Positions 47,402-58,326 of a stretch of DNA of 64,000 nt are shown piece by piece (position 1 is the stretch's first letter; each line of letters starts with the position of its first letter). A program made the position numbers and the translations under genes. The stretch spans positions 71,977,072 through 72,041,071 of the forward strand of contig OU862907.1 in NCBI GenBank assembly GCA_917880885.1. The letters are read 5' to 3'. The notes beneath the pieces are model-generated. The model had not been told where the DNA came from. It worked only from the letters and a program-made list of their open reading frames with translations, and did not search any database. The DNA comes from Limnephilus marmoratus (taxonomy: Eukaryota > Arthropoda > Insecta > Trichoptera > Limnephilidae).

Positions 47402-49470
47402 TATACTTTACTGAAAGTCAGTTTCAAGTATGTTGTGGTAAGGTTTGTAAGTATTGTTTGAAAATCCAATATATATGATACATTACATACTCATCAAATA
47501 ATGATTAACTTACCGTAAAACTTAAATGCCTCGCATATCAGCATTAAAAAAACCAATTTGTAAAAAGAAAAGTGCCATCATAAATCATAATCGCGTCAAT
47601 TTTTGGCAAATTATCAGACTGTCCTTGTAGAAAACCACTGTCTGTCATTATAGTATGTATTTACAATGTATGTTATATACAAACAGATGGGTTAAGGATT
47701 TCGTAACTAAATGATTACGACTATCAAACTCATTCAAACCAGCAACTGGAACAAAATCAATTTGAAGTGGGACACGTGAATGCGTTGTGACGTCACAACT
47801 CGCTAGCCAATCACGTCTCGTTATCGATATTTGAATTTTCGTACAACATTAAAAGTGAATTAATTAATACGGTATTCGAGTTTAGTTATTTTTTTACATG
47901 TATTGAATGCATTGAATTCTTACCTCTGTAGTTCGTTGGTACTAAACAATTGTACAGTTTTGGTGATAATATGAATACTTTAAAAATGTTTTAACTCATT
48001 TGATGTGCATTTTCTGTGATATTTATTATGATTTAAACGTAAGTAATAGCGTTTAACAAAGAAAACAAAGAGTCTTTTTATTTCTCTGTCCTCTATCCCT
48101 AGATTGATTTTTATTTGCTTTTTGTATGGACAAAGTTAGCCTAATTTTTAACCATAGGTGTGCCAATATTTGACGACTATATTATTCAGTTTGATTATTT
48201 GACGTCAGATAAGGATAAACAATACAATAATGCGCGTTAATAAACGCTGTAATTTCTTTCGGAGCCTACCTAATTCATATGAAATTTCCTCACAAGACAA
48301 CAATGACACATCTGACAAATGAGCTATTAGCTAAATGTAATGATTGCCCAGCATTTTTGTTTATGTTTTATTTATTTATCCATAAAAAAGTATATGTACA
48401 TCGGGTTTTTTATACCTGGGTCACTAGGATACACCTGTGTCCAGACAAGCGTAAAATATATTAATTAATATCGTAGTTACAAGAGTGTATAAGGTAAAAT
48501 ACATATTAATTTGAATCGGAATTAAAACAGAAAAGGAGAAAAGTGATTAGAAGGGTGGGTAAATCTTAACCGTTTAATCACAGGAGACCATATTTATCTC
48601 AACGCATATAGGTCTCATATAAAACGCCGTAACTTCTCCTTACTATCATAGTTATAAATATTTTCTAATCGGTGTTAGAAAGGAAAAATACAACGCTTTA
48701 TATTCCAATCTAAAAAATAGTCACCAAAAATGTAAAATTTACACAATGTTTTGAATCGCTAATTGAAAAAAGAATTTGAAACTTCGGGAATTTTTTATAA
48801 ATTATTTTTCATAGAGCGACAAAAAAGTGAGGTTACAATATGTGTTTGTTATACATTTGTCTAATAAAATATGCATGTGTTTTTTTTTTTTTTTTATTAT
48901 CAGTAATTTTAGTAACAAAAAAAGTAAGGTGAGCCATTTTGAAAACTTTTTTTATGTTTGTATGCAAAAATTCTATAATTAAAAAATCAATGTTTTTTTC
49001 AAAATCTATAATTTGAAAGCGCATTTCATCACCTTTCTAAAACAGTTTTTGGTTTTTGAATGTGCTCAGAAATATTCAAAATATTTGCATTTTATTGTAA
49101 AGCGAAAATATTTTGACCATCCGAAAAAATGCCAAATTTTTGAAGGGTTAAGAGAGTTATCTTATAATTGTTGGAGGAGATGAACTAAAGAAGTTAATTC
49201 TGCTTAATCTATTCATGGAGTTAAATTTGACAGGATTGTATTATTTTCATTTATTTTATATTGGTTAGGTCGAATGTGGATAGTTATTTCTGTCTATGTG
49301 TGATTTATTTTACAGATGTTTGTAATAGTGTGGCTTACTTTACTTTTTTTTATTTTTTTTATTAATATTTATATCTTTTACATTTACATAATATAACATA
49401 ATAAAGCTTACATATTTATAAACTCTCCTAAAAAAGCAAATGCTTGTGTTTAGGAGAGGACAACTTGTTT
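47402..49470. other. AT-rich stretch, no gene seen
   Basis: Holds the palindrome TTGTGACGTCACAA at about 47786 (a perfect CRE core) and a hairpin CTCCTAAA...TTTAGGAG at about 49425-49456 next to an A/T-rich run (49340-49370). Confidence 0.4.
47786..47799. promoter_or_regulatory. CRE-type palindrome
   Basis: TTGTGACGTCACAA contains the full CREB/ATF site TGACGTCA. Whether it serves a promoter is unknown. TGTGACGTCACA also occurs near 24757. Confidence 0.35.
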
Positions 49471-49479
49471 ATACATTTT

Positions 49480-49870
49480 TGACTTAGCTGGGATGCCGGA
49501 TTCATTGTGTGAGGTTTTTCTATGTCTTGGTAGCGAATTCGTTTGCTAACCTTGTTCGTCGCGGGTTGGTTACAAGAGACTGTTTGAGGGAGACCTAATT
49601 TTTACCTGTTCAGCCGGATTATCTCGACCCATCTCCTCGCACCGTAGTTTAAGGGTTAGATTCGTATATCAGTCACTTCGGGATACACTGACCTAAGATT
49701 CCTACCCACTCCTCGTATCTTATTCCTTCCCAGGAACTCCTCTTCTTCCTTTTCTCGAAATGAAAACTTAATCTCCTTCAACGGAAGCAATCTTCCGAAC
49801 AGGCCATCCATTGATATGCTTGGTGTAACTCTAAGTGACCAGTGGGCCTAGTCACTAATTTTTGTAAACC
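49480..49870 (+). repeat. Interspersed repeat (family A/B), copy
   Basis: Shares ATTCCTACCCACTCCTCGTA, TCAGTCACTTCGGGATACAC-type text and CCAGGAACTCCTCTTC with 51660-51790 and 55800-55900. Confidence 0.6.
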
Positions 49871-50689
49871 TCCGTTTCATGAAAGTTACGGGTTTAGCTA
49901 CGTCACATACCCGTATTTTGACAGATTCGCCAACTTAAGTAGTCTCTACCAAGTCGTAAACGGAAACGGTAAACTTACAAACCATGAACCCAGCGACGCC
50001 TCACGACGTCCTTACATTTTGACAAACTTTGGTAGTCCGTAAGGCGAACTGTCAGTTGGATTTCAGGTCGGATTTCAGGTTTCCGAAACCGGAATTTTAG
50101 TGACTAAGGGCCCAGCTCAGATATGGCGGCTCCATCGAAGCCAGAGTAAAATTAGCCTCCCAAAAACTGGGCGTTTTTACAGGGCCCGCAGATACTTTTA
50201 CAGTACACAACCCTGTACAGATCATACGTGCGCCCTACGGTTGAATTTGGCAGCCACCTCTGGTTTGGAGCTCCAAAATACCTGAAAAATATCCTCGACT
50301 TTGTGTAAAAACAGGCGGTCCGTTTGATAGATTCTCCCATTTTAACAGACGGATTTCAATCTTTAGAGCAAAGGCGTCAGGTATGAATGCTAATCTTATT
50401 CTACCGGTATAACAATGGAGGATGCTCCGAGGAACTAGCATCATTGATCCCTTCGGCACCGGTGCATAGTCCGGAAACACGTCAAATGCGTGCCCAACAT
50501 TTGTACATGGTTGACATTTGTCACATGAGAACGGGTCGCTTCTTCGACTCGTTCTTGTGTTCAATAGCTCGGCTGTGGCATGATTTTCCGGCCCCTGTGT
50601 TTCCTCCTTCCTTCAACATGAGTTTCTCTGTATTCCACCTGAAAGTATAAACTATAATTACTTGATGAAAGAATGAAATTTATTTTAAC

Positions 50690-50981
50690 TCTCAGATTGA
50701 AGAATTATATAAGTCTTAATATTTGTATTCTTAATTGTAAGTGGTGGTATAGACAGCCCTGATTTCATTAACTTCAGAATTTCAAATATCCACCAGAGCT
50801 ACTCGTCATGAAATGCTGTTTAAATGCAACAATACCAGGACCAACCATGACTCAGTATTCGAAACACTCGCTTGTACATAGGTTGCATGAAGTTAGTAAT
50901 AGATACGCAGATGTGGCGGATCTATTTAACTACACGGAAGATAGGTACAAAAGTGCTATCAAATCTTTTCAATTAAATTAG
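50690..50981 (+). pseudogene. LINE C-terminal relic
   Basis: SGGIDSPDFINF, then in another frame NIPPRATRHEMLF, and finally RLHEVSNRYADVADLFNYTE with a stop after FQLN. This matches the end of Jockey-type ORF2 (SPELL..I, VP..TR, DLF). Confidence 0.6.
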
Positions 50982-51489
50982 TAATAATTTTAACTATTCT
51001 AGCTTATTTGTATTATAAAATTTTGTGTATAGGTACTTGAATCTCTGATGTCATTTCGTATTCATTGTTTATGGTATATTTACACCGTTGATATAAATAA
51101 ATTATGCTTTATTATGTCACAGCAGTTTTTCCTTCTTCGAAACTTATGTTACTATTGACACATTTCTATGGAGCCCTCTTACTAAGAAATTTAACACAAT
51201 CATAATCAGTGAACGCGTAAGGCTCTAACTGTTGTTCTTGTAATACAAGTAAGTTCATTGGAATCGTTTAGATTTAAACCTCTTTAGGGTGTAGTTCTCC
51301 ATTTTGGTATTTTTTTCGTCGTTGTTTAAAAATATTAGATAACCATGTTAATTGTATGATTCTGAAAAAATATGGAAAACTTATTATAATAATTATTATT
51401 AATAAATTTTAAACAAAAATCACGATATTTTAATATAATACCTAAGAATCAATTTTGGAGGTGGGTAGGCGGTAATTGGATAACAAAGG

Positions 51490-51815
51490 TCACCCCAAAT
51501 GGTTCGCTGCTTTTGGTGATTTAGCAGAGGTGGAATCTTGACGGCAGATGCGACTGCCCGCCAACTGCGTGGCAGGCCAGATCGGAAGAGACTGGTTCAG
51601 GATGACTTTTTCACCTCTCCAACAGGACTCTCTCGGAACATTGCCTTGCACCGCAGAAGGAGGCATAGGTTTCTTATGTCCGTCACTTCTGGACACACTG
51701 ACCCCTATATTCCTACTCACCTCTAATATCTTTTTCTTCCTGAACTCCTCTCCTTCTTTTCCTAAAAAGACCCTCCAGACAGCATCTTCAAAGATGACAC
51801 TTAGCCCTGGTATGT
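51490..51815 (+). repeat. Interspersed repeat (family A/B), copy
   Basis: Contains GTCACTTCTGGACACACTGA, TTCCTACTCACCTCTAATAT, AAGACCCTCCAGACAGCATC and AAAGATGACAC, matching parts of 49690-49760 and 55800-55905. Confidence 0.65.
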
Positions 51816-52199
51816 ATATATATATATTTTTTTAAATATGTATATGTACCATTAATTTGGGAGTCTCGTAAGCATTTTATTTTTTATTGTTACGTACAAA
51901 GTTGTATGCATTGACATCTCTCTGTTTTTTTAGTATGGTTAAATTATTAAATTATCCAGAAAAAGTTAGCAACAGAATTAATTCTGTTGCTGTGGTCAGT
52001 TTCTGTCAAAATAAATTCAGATGGTATGGGGTTACACTTTCCATTAAATTCAAATTACGTGTTATATAAAATCCAACGTAGCTGTAGTAAAAAATATATA
52101 ACATATTTGTAAAAATCATTAACTTTGTGGCTCGCCATAATTTACAATAAAAAACACGTATAAATTTGTTGTAGACCACTTTTATTTTATACACACTCT

Positions 52200-52240
52200 A
52201 CCTGTTTCGGAAGCACCCTTCCTTCGTCAGGAGAATATCA
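52200..52240 (-). ncRNA. Hammerhead-like motif with intact core words
   Basis: The minus strand reads CTC, CTGACGA, A, stem GGAAG/CTTCC with loop GGTG, GAAAC, AGGTA and GAG. All conserved core words of a minimal type I hammerhead are present, stem III is only AC/GT, and CTC/GAG can close stem I. An extra A before stem II is shared with the motifs at 32795 and 46993, so catalysis is uncertain. Confidence 0.5.
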
Positions 52241-52261
52241 TAACTAAACTATGATACAGAA

Positions 52262-53088
52262 TTTTTTTTTTTTTTTTTTTTATTACATGTTACATAATTA
52301 ATACATTTACTTGGTAAGATACATTAGGTCACCATACTAGGCAGCTGCCTGTATCATGGTGACCAATGGAGGATAGTTATTTTGAAGTGAAGTCTAGTTA
52401 AGCGTAAACATATTTAAGTAAAATTTTTTAAAAACATTATAAATTAATATCATTCATTTCTTAAGAAAAAAATTTTCTATATTTTTTCCAAGTTTATTAT
52501 TATTGTGATATATATTACTGTAAATGTTGTTGCTAGTAGATAGTATATGCGTGTGTGGTATAATTGATTCCTGTTTGCAGTCTGAGAATATTGGGCAATA
52601 CTACAAAAAAAACACATTTTAAGGTTATTATGGTAGAACCAGAGGAATCTAATAAGGAATTTAAGAATGTATATTGAGTACACATATAAATATTGTCGCT
52701 ATGACTCATATAAAAAATTGTTAAGAAAATATTGATAGTTAGATTATATACTTGTATTACAAAATATATTAGAAGAGAGATTGCTTGAGATTGGAATAAT
52801 GTTAATTTTGTAGGTTTCAAAAAGATTTGTCTGTAATCTGTAAGATAAGATATTTAATACATATACCTATTATATTAGTTGTCTTTATGATTGTACTAAG
52901 AGAGCAATAATAAGAGAAGTTAATATATCGATGGAAATATTTAAAGTAAATACAGTTCAGTTTCATCGTGTTCAAGTTACTAAAACAAATTTAAATCAAT
53001 AATAAATTACAACATAAATAAGATGGATGATAATGTGCATTACATTCATTCGATATAGATTTGTTGTAAATATAGAATTACATAATAT
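52262..53088 (-). mobile_element. 3' part of an ORF1-only LINE-like retroposon
   Basis: On the minus strand this segment ends in a run of about 21 A (52262-52282), preceded by the hairpin GGTCACCAT...ATGGTGACC around AGGCAGCTGCCT. Joined to 62755-63300, on the other side of the nested transposon, it forms the region downstream of the ORF1 at 63301. No endonuclease or RT frame is found. Confidence 0.55.
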
Positions 53089-53109
53089 CGTCGGTATACT
53101 GGTAAAACC

Positions 53110-54048
53110 AGCTAAATGACAAAACTTGCCGAAATGAGTTAAAAATGCCGTTTTGTTCAGTTTTATGAGCTCTATCGACTGTTAAAACCCACAACATCCT
53201 CCGATGGTTCGTTTTAAAGTTAGAAATTTCTAAAAACCTCTAACCCTCTTGTTACCTAAAAATTTATTCCGTTGAAAACAACTAAATCCCTTTAGTGGAA
53301 ACTTTTTTCAAATATCTTCTATGAAAACAATTTATAACACTTTAATTTTTTTTATGGGTATGTTTCACTTTGCCGAACGAATAATATTATATCACGTAAA
53401 ACCATTTAAATGACTTTAGCGGTTTTTATTTATTCACGTTCACAGGAAATAATTTCAATTAAAAAACCCTAAATTACTATAACCGGTATGATTTGTTAAC
53501 ACGGATGAACGAAATGATTTTTTGTTAACAGTTGAAACCAGTTAAAGTCTTATAGGTGTTTTGAACGGACCATGTTGGTGATGTTAAAATGAAGAGTGCT
53601 GACAGTTAAAATACGTTAAATGCAAATAAGTGATTTCAACAGACCGTTATAGCGACGTTTATATAGTTAAGCATTGAATATTGAAATAAGCTAAAGGTCA
53701 TTATGTGCTTTGATTAGTAGTATTCACGCAAAACTATCTGGGTTTGTGATAACGGAATATCGCTGTGTGTACATGAATGACGGTAAAGTCCTAAATTTGC
53801 CACGTTTACTCAGGTTTCGTACCGTCTTGTTCACTCTTATGGAATATCTATCGTGCGTGAACAAGACATAATGCGTACCGACCACACCGCCGTAAATTAA
53901 CACACCAGAGCTAAGATGCGGCCGCGGCCATGCTTTCAGTGAGTGTCAGTCCACTGTGGCTTACGTGTGCATCTGTTTGTGTCTCCGACATAAATATACA
54001 AACCACCCACGTCTCCGACTTAATTAGTGAGTGCAATTCATTAAAATT
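53110..54048. other. Left subterminal region of the transposon
   Basis: Non-coding. Rich in motifs of the form AAAACC and GTTAAA, probable transposase binding sites. Confidence 0.5.
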
Positions 54049-55786
54049 ATGAATAATCTGGAGCACATTCAGTCATTATTAAAACAAAGGCAGGAGCTTA
54101 AGCGGTGGGGCAACATATTAACAAGGTCAGTTAACTAACTATGTTTTGATTTACTATTAGGTTTCTCTCTAACCAACTTATGTGAAACTGAGTTATTTTT
54201 TAAATTATTCAGCAATAATTGATGCAATATTATTGTAGCAAGAAATGAAGATATGTTATTAAGTTTATTTTATCTTCTAACGACAAATGAGTTTTCAGCG
54301 GCTGTATTTACATTCATTGTACAAAGTCATTAACTTTATTTTGGACACAAATATTAACTTTGAATGTGAGTGAGGGCAGTCAATTGTTTTTAAATGTACT
54401 AATTTTTATTTCCAGGATGCGAATAGCAGCAACTGCAGATGGCTCACGGCAAAGCCATACCAGTCCATTACACTGTGTAAAATTGGCACAGCATACTTCT
54501 GAAGAAGTACCTGCAATTGAAGGAGATTGCCTTCGTTTAAATTATGGAAATTGCCATGTTTACAGCTTTTTCTTTTCGTAATTAAAATTAAACAGGGTAT
54601 TTATTTATGCAGCTTAATATTAATTTTCAGATGGAGATCAGACAATTCCAAATCACTGCTATTCTTACGACTGCGACTCTTCAGAACTTAATGACGAACA
54701 ACAATTGATTGCTGAAGAACTTGAGTCACTCTTTGGAGGTGATTTTTCAGATGACGACCCATCCTTCCAACCTCATGACTTCTCCACAATTGCTGATAGT
54801 TCTAAAGACAGTTTAATTACTTTGGGGGACTTTGTAGTACTACTGGAACGTGAAAAACAACCGCTCATGGATGAAGTTAATATATTGGATACTCTGAATG
54901 CTAAACAAATAATTGGTGATGTTTTAAGAGACCTCCTGGATCGAGTATTAACGGATGTTGGGCCATTAAAGAGGTGGCGTGATGCGGACCCTCGTGAATG
55001 GGCTGTGAATAGAGCCAAAATGAGAAGGGCATAACATATGTGACACAAAAACAAATAAGACCTTCTAAGGTGCCCAAGCCAGCTAATTGTGATAAATGCC
55101 AGTACAGATGCAACAAGAACTTTACTTCGGATGAACGTAATATACTTTGTAGACACTACTGGCAGCTTGACTCCAAAGGCAAGAAAAATTTCTTGTTAAC
55201 AAATTTGCATATTCAAGAACCAAAGCGCATTCTGGCTATCAGAACCAAAAAACAAAGATCGTATGCAAAAAAATGTTTTTTTCCCAAAGGGAATGACAAG
55301 ATAGCAGTTTGCCAAAATTTTATAACCAAAACTCTCTGCATATCACCAGACGTTATAAAACTTGCAATCAAGAATACAAATGCACAGGGATTTTACACTC
55401 AAGATGACAAGAGAGGTCAAAAAGAGCCTCCACATAAAACTAAGGTAGACATCTTTAATCATGTGAAATCACACATTGAATCATTTCCAAGCATGGAGTC
55501 TCACTACGTGAGAAAATCGTCAAATCGCAAGTATTTGGACAGCTCTCTGTCCATAAGAAAAATGCATGCTTTATACTTGGAGCATTACAAAGAAACGGAT
55601 ATTACCGAACCTGTTACAGAAATAACATACCGACGAATATTTTCAAAGAATTACAATCTAAGTTTCTTCGTACCAAAGACGGATCAGTGCCTAATTTGTT
55701 CAAACTATGTAAAGTGGATGCAAACTATGCAAACTATGCATGCTATTACAGTGGGAGAGATGGATTTATACGTTCGTACCTCCTGA
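54049..55786 (+). pseudogene. Transposase-like gene, multi-exon, frameshifted
   Basis: Exon 1, 54049-54125 (MNNLEHIQSLLKQRQELK), ends at a GT donor. Exon 2 starts at 54416 after TTTCCAG. Exon 3 starts at 54632 after TTTTCAG and has an acidic N-part (EELESLFGGDFSDDD). A 1-base frameshift near 55027 joins it to PANCDKCQYRCNKNF, LCRHYWQLDSKGKKNF, then HIESFPSMESHYVRKSS, YRRIFSKNYNLSFFVPKTDQ and CLIC. The CxxC...CxxC pattern with ESHY and FF.PK.DQC.LC marks a family common in insect genomes; I assign it to a Sola-like transposase with limited certainty. The C-terminus is cut by a family A repeat at 55787; a short tail resumes at about 56170 (WYNELCTNIDLKD). Confidence 0.65.
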
Positions 55787-56165
55787 ACTCATTGGCTCTT
55801 AGATTCCTACCCATCCATTGTACATTTTCCTTCCCAGAACTTCCTCTCCTTTCATTCTCTAAAAATACCCTCTACACAGTACACAGCATCCCCAAAGATA
55901 ACACAGGCCCTTTTTTATATGAATACCGAACAAGTGTGCCAAGTGCTCCCGTCTGGAGCCTGTGAGACTATGGTATCCCCAATTGGGGTATGTTGTGAGG
56001 CTGAAAGCAGTGGAGAGGGGAAGGAGATAGGAAAGAGGAAGGTGGGGAAGTACCTGGCTATTCAGATCTGGTCACCAAACACGGCAGAAGCCATTTCAAG
56101 CAACGTTTCAATTCTGAATGGTGGTCTTACACCAGGGCGATACAGAGAGTATCTTCCACTCTGAA
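55787..56165 (+). repeat. Interspersed repeat (family A), copy 3, inside the transposase
   Basis: The most complete copy. It links the ATTCCTACCCATCC block (as at 49690 and 51700) to the TCTGGAGCCTGTGAGACTAT and CCCCAATTGGGGTATGTTG blocks (as at 27220 and 22200), showing that the separate pieces are one family of about 400 bp or more. Confidence 0.8.
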
Positions 56166-56914
56166 ACGCACTTCTACATGGATGGTACAATGAACTCTGC
56201 ACTAATATCGATCTGAAGGATCGAGATCCGGAGCCCGCTAATGATGAATGTGCGCTTGAAGATAGTACTCAAGAATAATTCATTCTCGCCTTAATTAATG
56301 TTACCTTTAAATATCGAAATAGTTTCATTATTTTATTTTTTCTTTGAACGATTTTTATGATTTACATAATTAAAAATGCCATTTTGTATTTATTTTAACA
56401 TTTTGTTTTAATACACAATAAAATTCTCTAAATAATGGTTTAATTTCTCTACAAATTAAATCCTCTGAAGCTATTTAACGTTTTCTTGAGCTTTAAATTC
56501 AAAGTACTGGCTTATATCGTGTACTGATAAAACCAGTTAAAATCCCACCATTTTATCTTTAGAAATTTTTTTTTGGGGTTAAACAATTTTTTAAGTTGAA
56601 ATGATTTATGAAAATTATAAGTTAATTAAACTATAAATATAACAGCATTTTACAAAATTTAATATTTAGAATGCGAACATGACTTTTACACAGTCAAACT
56701 TTCAAATTGATTTTTCTCAAAATCGTCAGTCATGCACTTAGTGGGTGTAACGGACGTGTTGCACATCCTCTTTTCTAATTTTTATTCTTACAATTTCTTT
56801 ATGTCTTTATGTACAATGCCCCGGTGCAACCAAATAAAGCTTGCGTGCCAGGTTGCCACCGGGAGACATTTTCTAACAAATTGTCATTATTTTTCCGCCT
56901 CCTTTTTATTTATT

Positions 56915-57130
56915 GTTTGCGGCCCCATGAAGGGCCGTTATCCTGGCCCGGAGCAACCAGTTTGCGGCCCCATGAAGGGCCGTCATCCTGGCCCGGAGCA
57001 TCCAGTTTGCGGCCCCATGAAGGGCCGTCATCCTAGCCCGGAGCAACCAGTTTGCGGCCCCATGAAGGGCCGTCATCCTGGCCCGGAGCAACAGTTTGCG
57101 GCCCCGGTCAGGGCCTGTATTGCGGCTTCG
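56915..57130 (+). repeat. 45-bp tandem repeat and GGCCC hairpins in U3
   Basis: Four to five units with TTTGCGGCCCCATGAAGGGC and CGTCATCCTGGCCCGGAGCA. Each contains GCGGCCCC-N4-6-AGGGCC, able to fold into a short hairpin. Further GCGGCCC...GGGCC hairpins lie at 57182 and 57786. All are repeated in the 3' LTR at +4472. Confidence 0.9.
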
Positions 57131-57344
57131 CTGCCAAAGAAGAGCAAGTCTGCTATGGCTGCCTTGCCTCCCTTTTATTTTTGCGGCCCTAAAAAGGGCC
57201 ATTTTTTCGGCTCCACCGCCAGGAGCAACAAGGGTTTGCCCAGACCGGCTTCGCTGCCAAGGAAGAGCAAGTCTGCTCTGGCAACCTTGCCTCCTTTTTC
57301 ACTAGGAAGAGAGTCTGCTTGCCACCAACAGGCAAGCAGGCTGC

Positions 57345-57615
57345 TCCTCCTCCTCCGCCAAGAAGACGGACGGCCTTTTTGCCTCCTCCTCCTCCGCCAA
57401 GAAGACGGACGGCCTTTTCGCCTCCTCCTCCTCCGCCAAGAAGACGGACGGCCTTTTCGCCTCCTCCTCCTCCGCCAAGAAGACGGACGGCCTTTTCGCC
57501 TCCTCCTCCTCCGCCAAGAAGACGGACGGCCTTTTCGCCTCCTCCTCCTCCGCCAAGAAGACGGACGGCCTTTTCGCCTCCTCCTCCTCCGCCAGGAAGA
57601 CGGACGGCCTTGCCT
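57345..57615 (+). repeat. 39-bp tandem repeat in U3, about seven units
   Basis: Unit CCTCCTCCTCCTCCGCC plus AAGAAGACGGACGG plus CCTTTTCG, nearly identical copies. 39 bp is 13 codons, so the frame is preserved (PPPPPRRRTAFSP in one frame, LLLLRQEDGRPFR in the frame of the long ORF). Confidence 0.92.
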
Positions 57616-58256
57616 AATTTTTTATTATTTCTTAGCCCGCGAAGCCTACAAGGCCCACAAAGGCAAACATAAATCCCACAAGGGCAAATCTAAAGCCCTA
57701 CACGGCATCCAGAAGAAGCCAACCGGAGTCACTCCTTGGCCGGCTACGCTGCTAGGGACAACAAGAGCCCGCATTCTTCAATATTGCGGCCCCAACAAGG
57801 GCCATTATTTAGCCACCAAGGAGGCCAGAATCCCCTCCACATTTTTTATAAAACAATGTCCGATCGCCGTCGGGTTCAATTAACCCAATAAATATGTCGA
57901 TTTTTTCAAAAATAAATTATAAGTTATTCTTCAACAGTCAACAAGTCTTATTATTTACTCTACAAGTGGTCCTTTCTACCTACCTCTGGGAGTCTGCGAC
58001 CTGCTGCCAGCTGCTGCCTCCTGCCGAAGTTCTGCCTGACCGAGAACCCGGTGCCTACCGCTGCAGTCGGCCCTGACTCTGGGCACTGCAAGGCACCGCT
58101 CAGGCAGAAACGAGGCGCATCCAGGGCCATACCACTGGATGTAGGGAGGCCAGCCAGCCATAATCACCATCATCAGCGTGAGCTAGTGGAAGGCGTGCAC
58201 AAGACCGGTGCCCCTTATTTTACAGTCTTGTAAAGACCTGATACGTCTGTTACAAG

Positions 58257-58274
58257 TGGTCCTTCGAGCCGGAT
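58257..58274 (+). other. Primer binding site complementary to tRNA-Tyr
   Basis: TGGTCCTTCGAGCCGGAT is the complement of the 3' end of animal tRNA-Tyr (ATCCGGCTCGAAGGA plus CCA), 18 of 18 from memory of the tRNA. It lies two bases (AG) after the LTR end. Confidence 0.85.
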
Positions 58275-58326
58275 CAGCTGCACGCCTGACACGCCACGCC
58301 TGATGCCACGTCACGCCTGAGATCCC

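Larger units (their letters stand above)
56746..58254 (+). repeat. 5' LTR
   Basis: Contains a TATA box (TATAAA, 57847) followed 35 bp later by AATAAA (57887), a compact U3/R arrangement. U3 carries a 45-bp tandem array (GCGGCCCCATGAAGGGCCGT core, 56915-57100) and a 39-bp array (57345-57615). The U3 is open in one frame throughout (56732-57883). Confidence 0.95.

Noticed and set aside
54773..55156. 127-codon minus-strand frame
   Set aside because: Antisense to the transposase-like exon, which has recognisable motifs and splice sites.
57302..57556. Minus-strand frame of AEEEEAKRPSVFL repeats (also 61774-62028)
   Set aside because: Antisense shadow of the 39-bp tandem repeat in U3; the repeat keeps several frames open.
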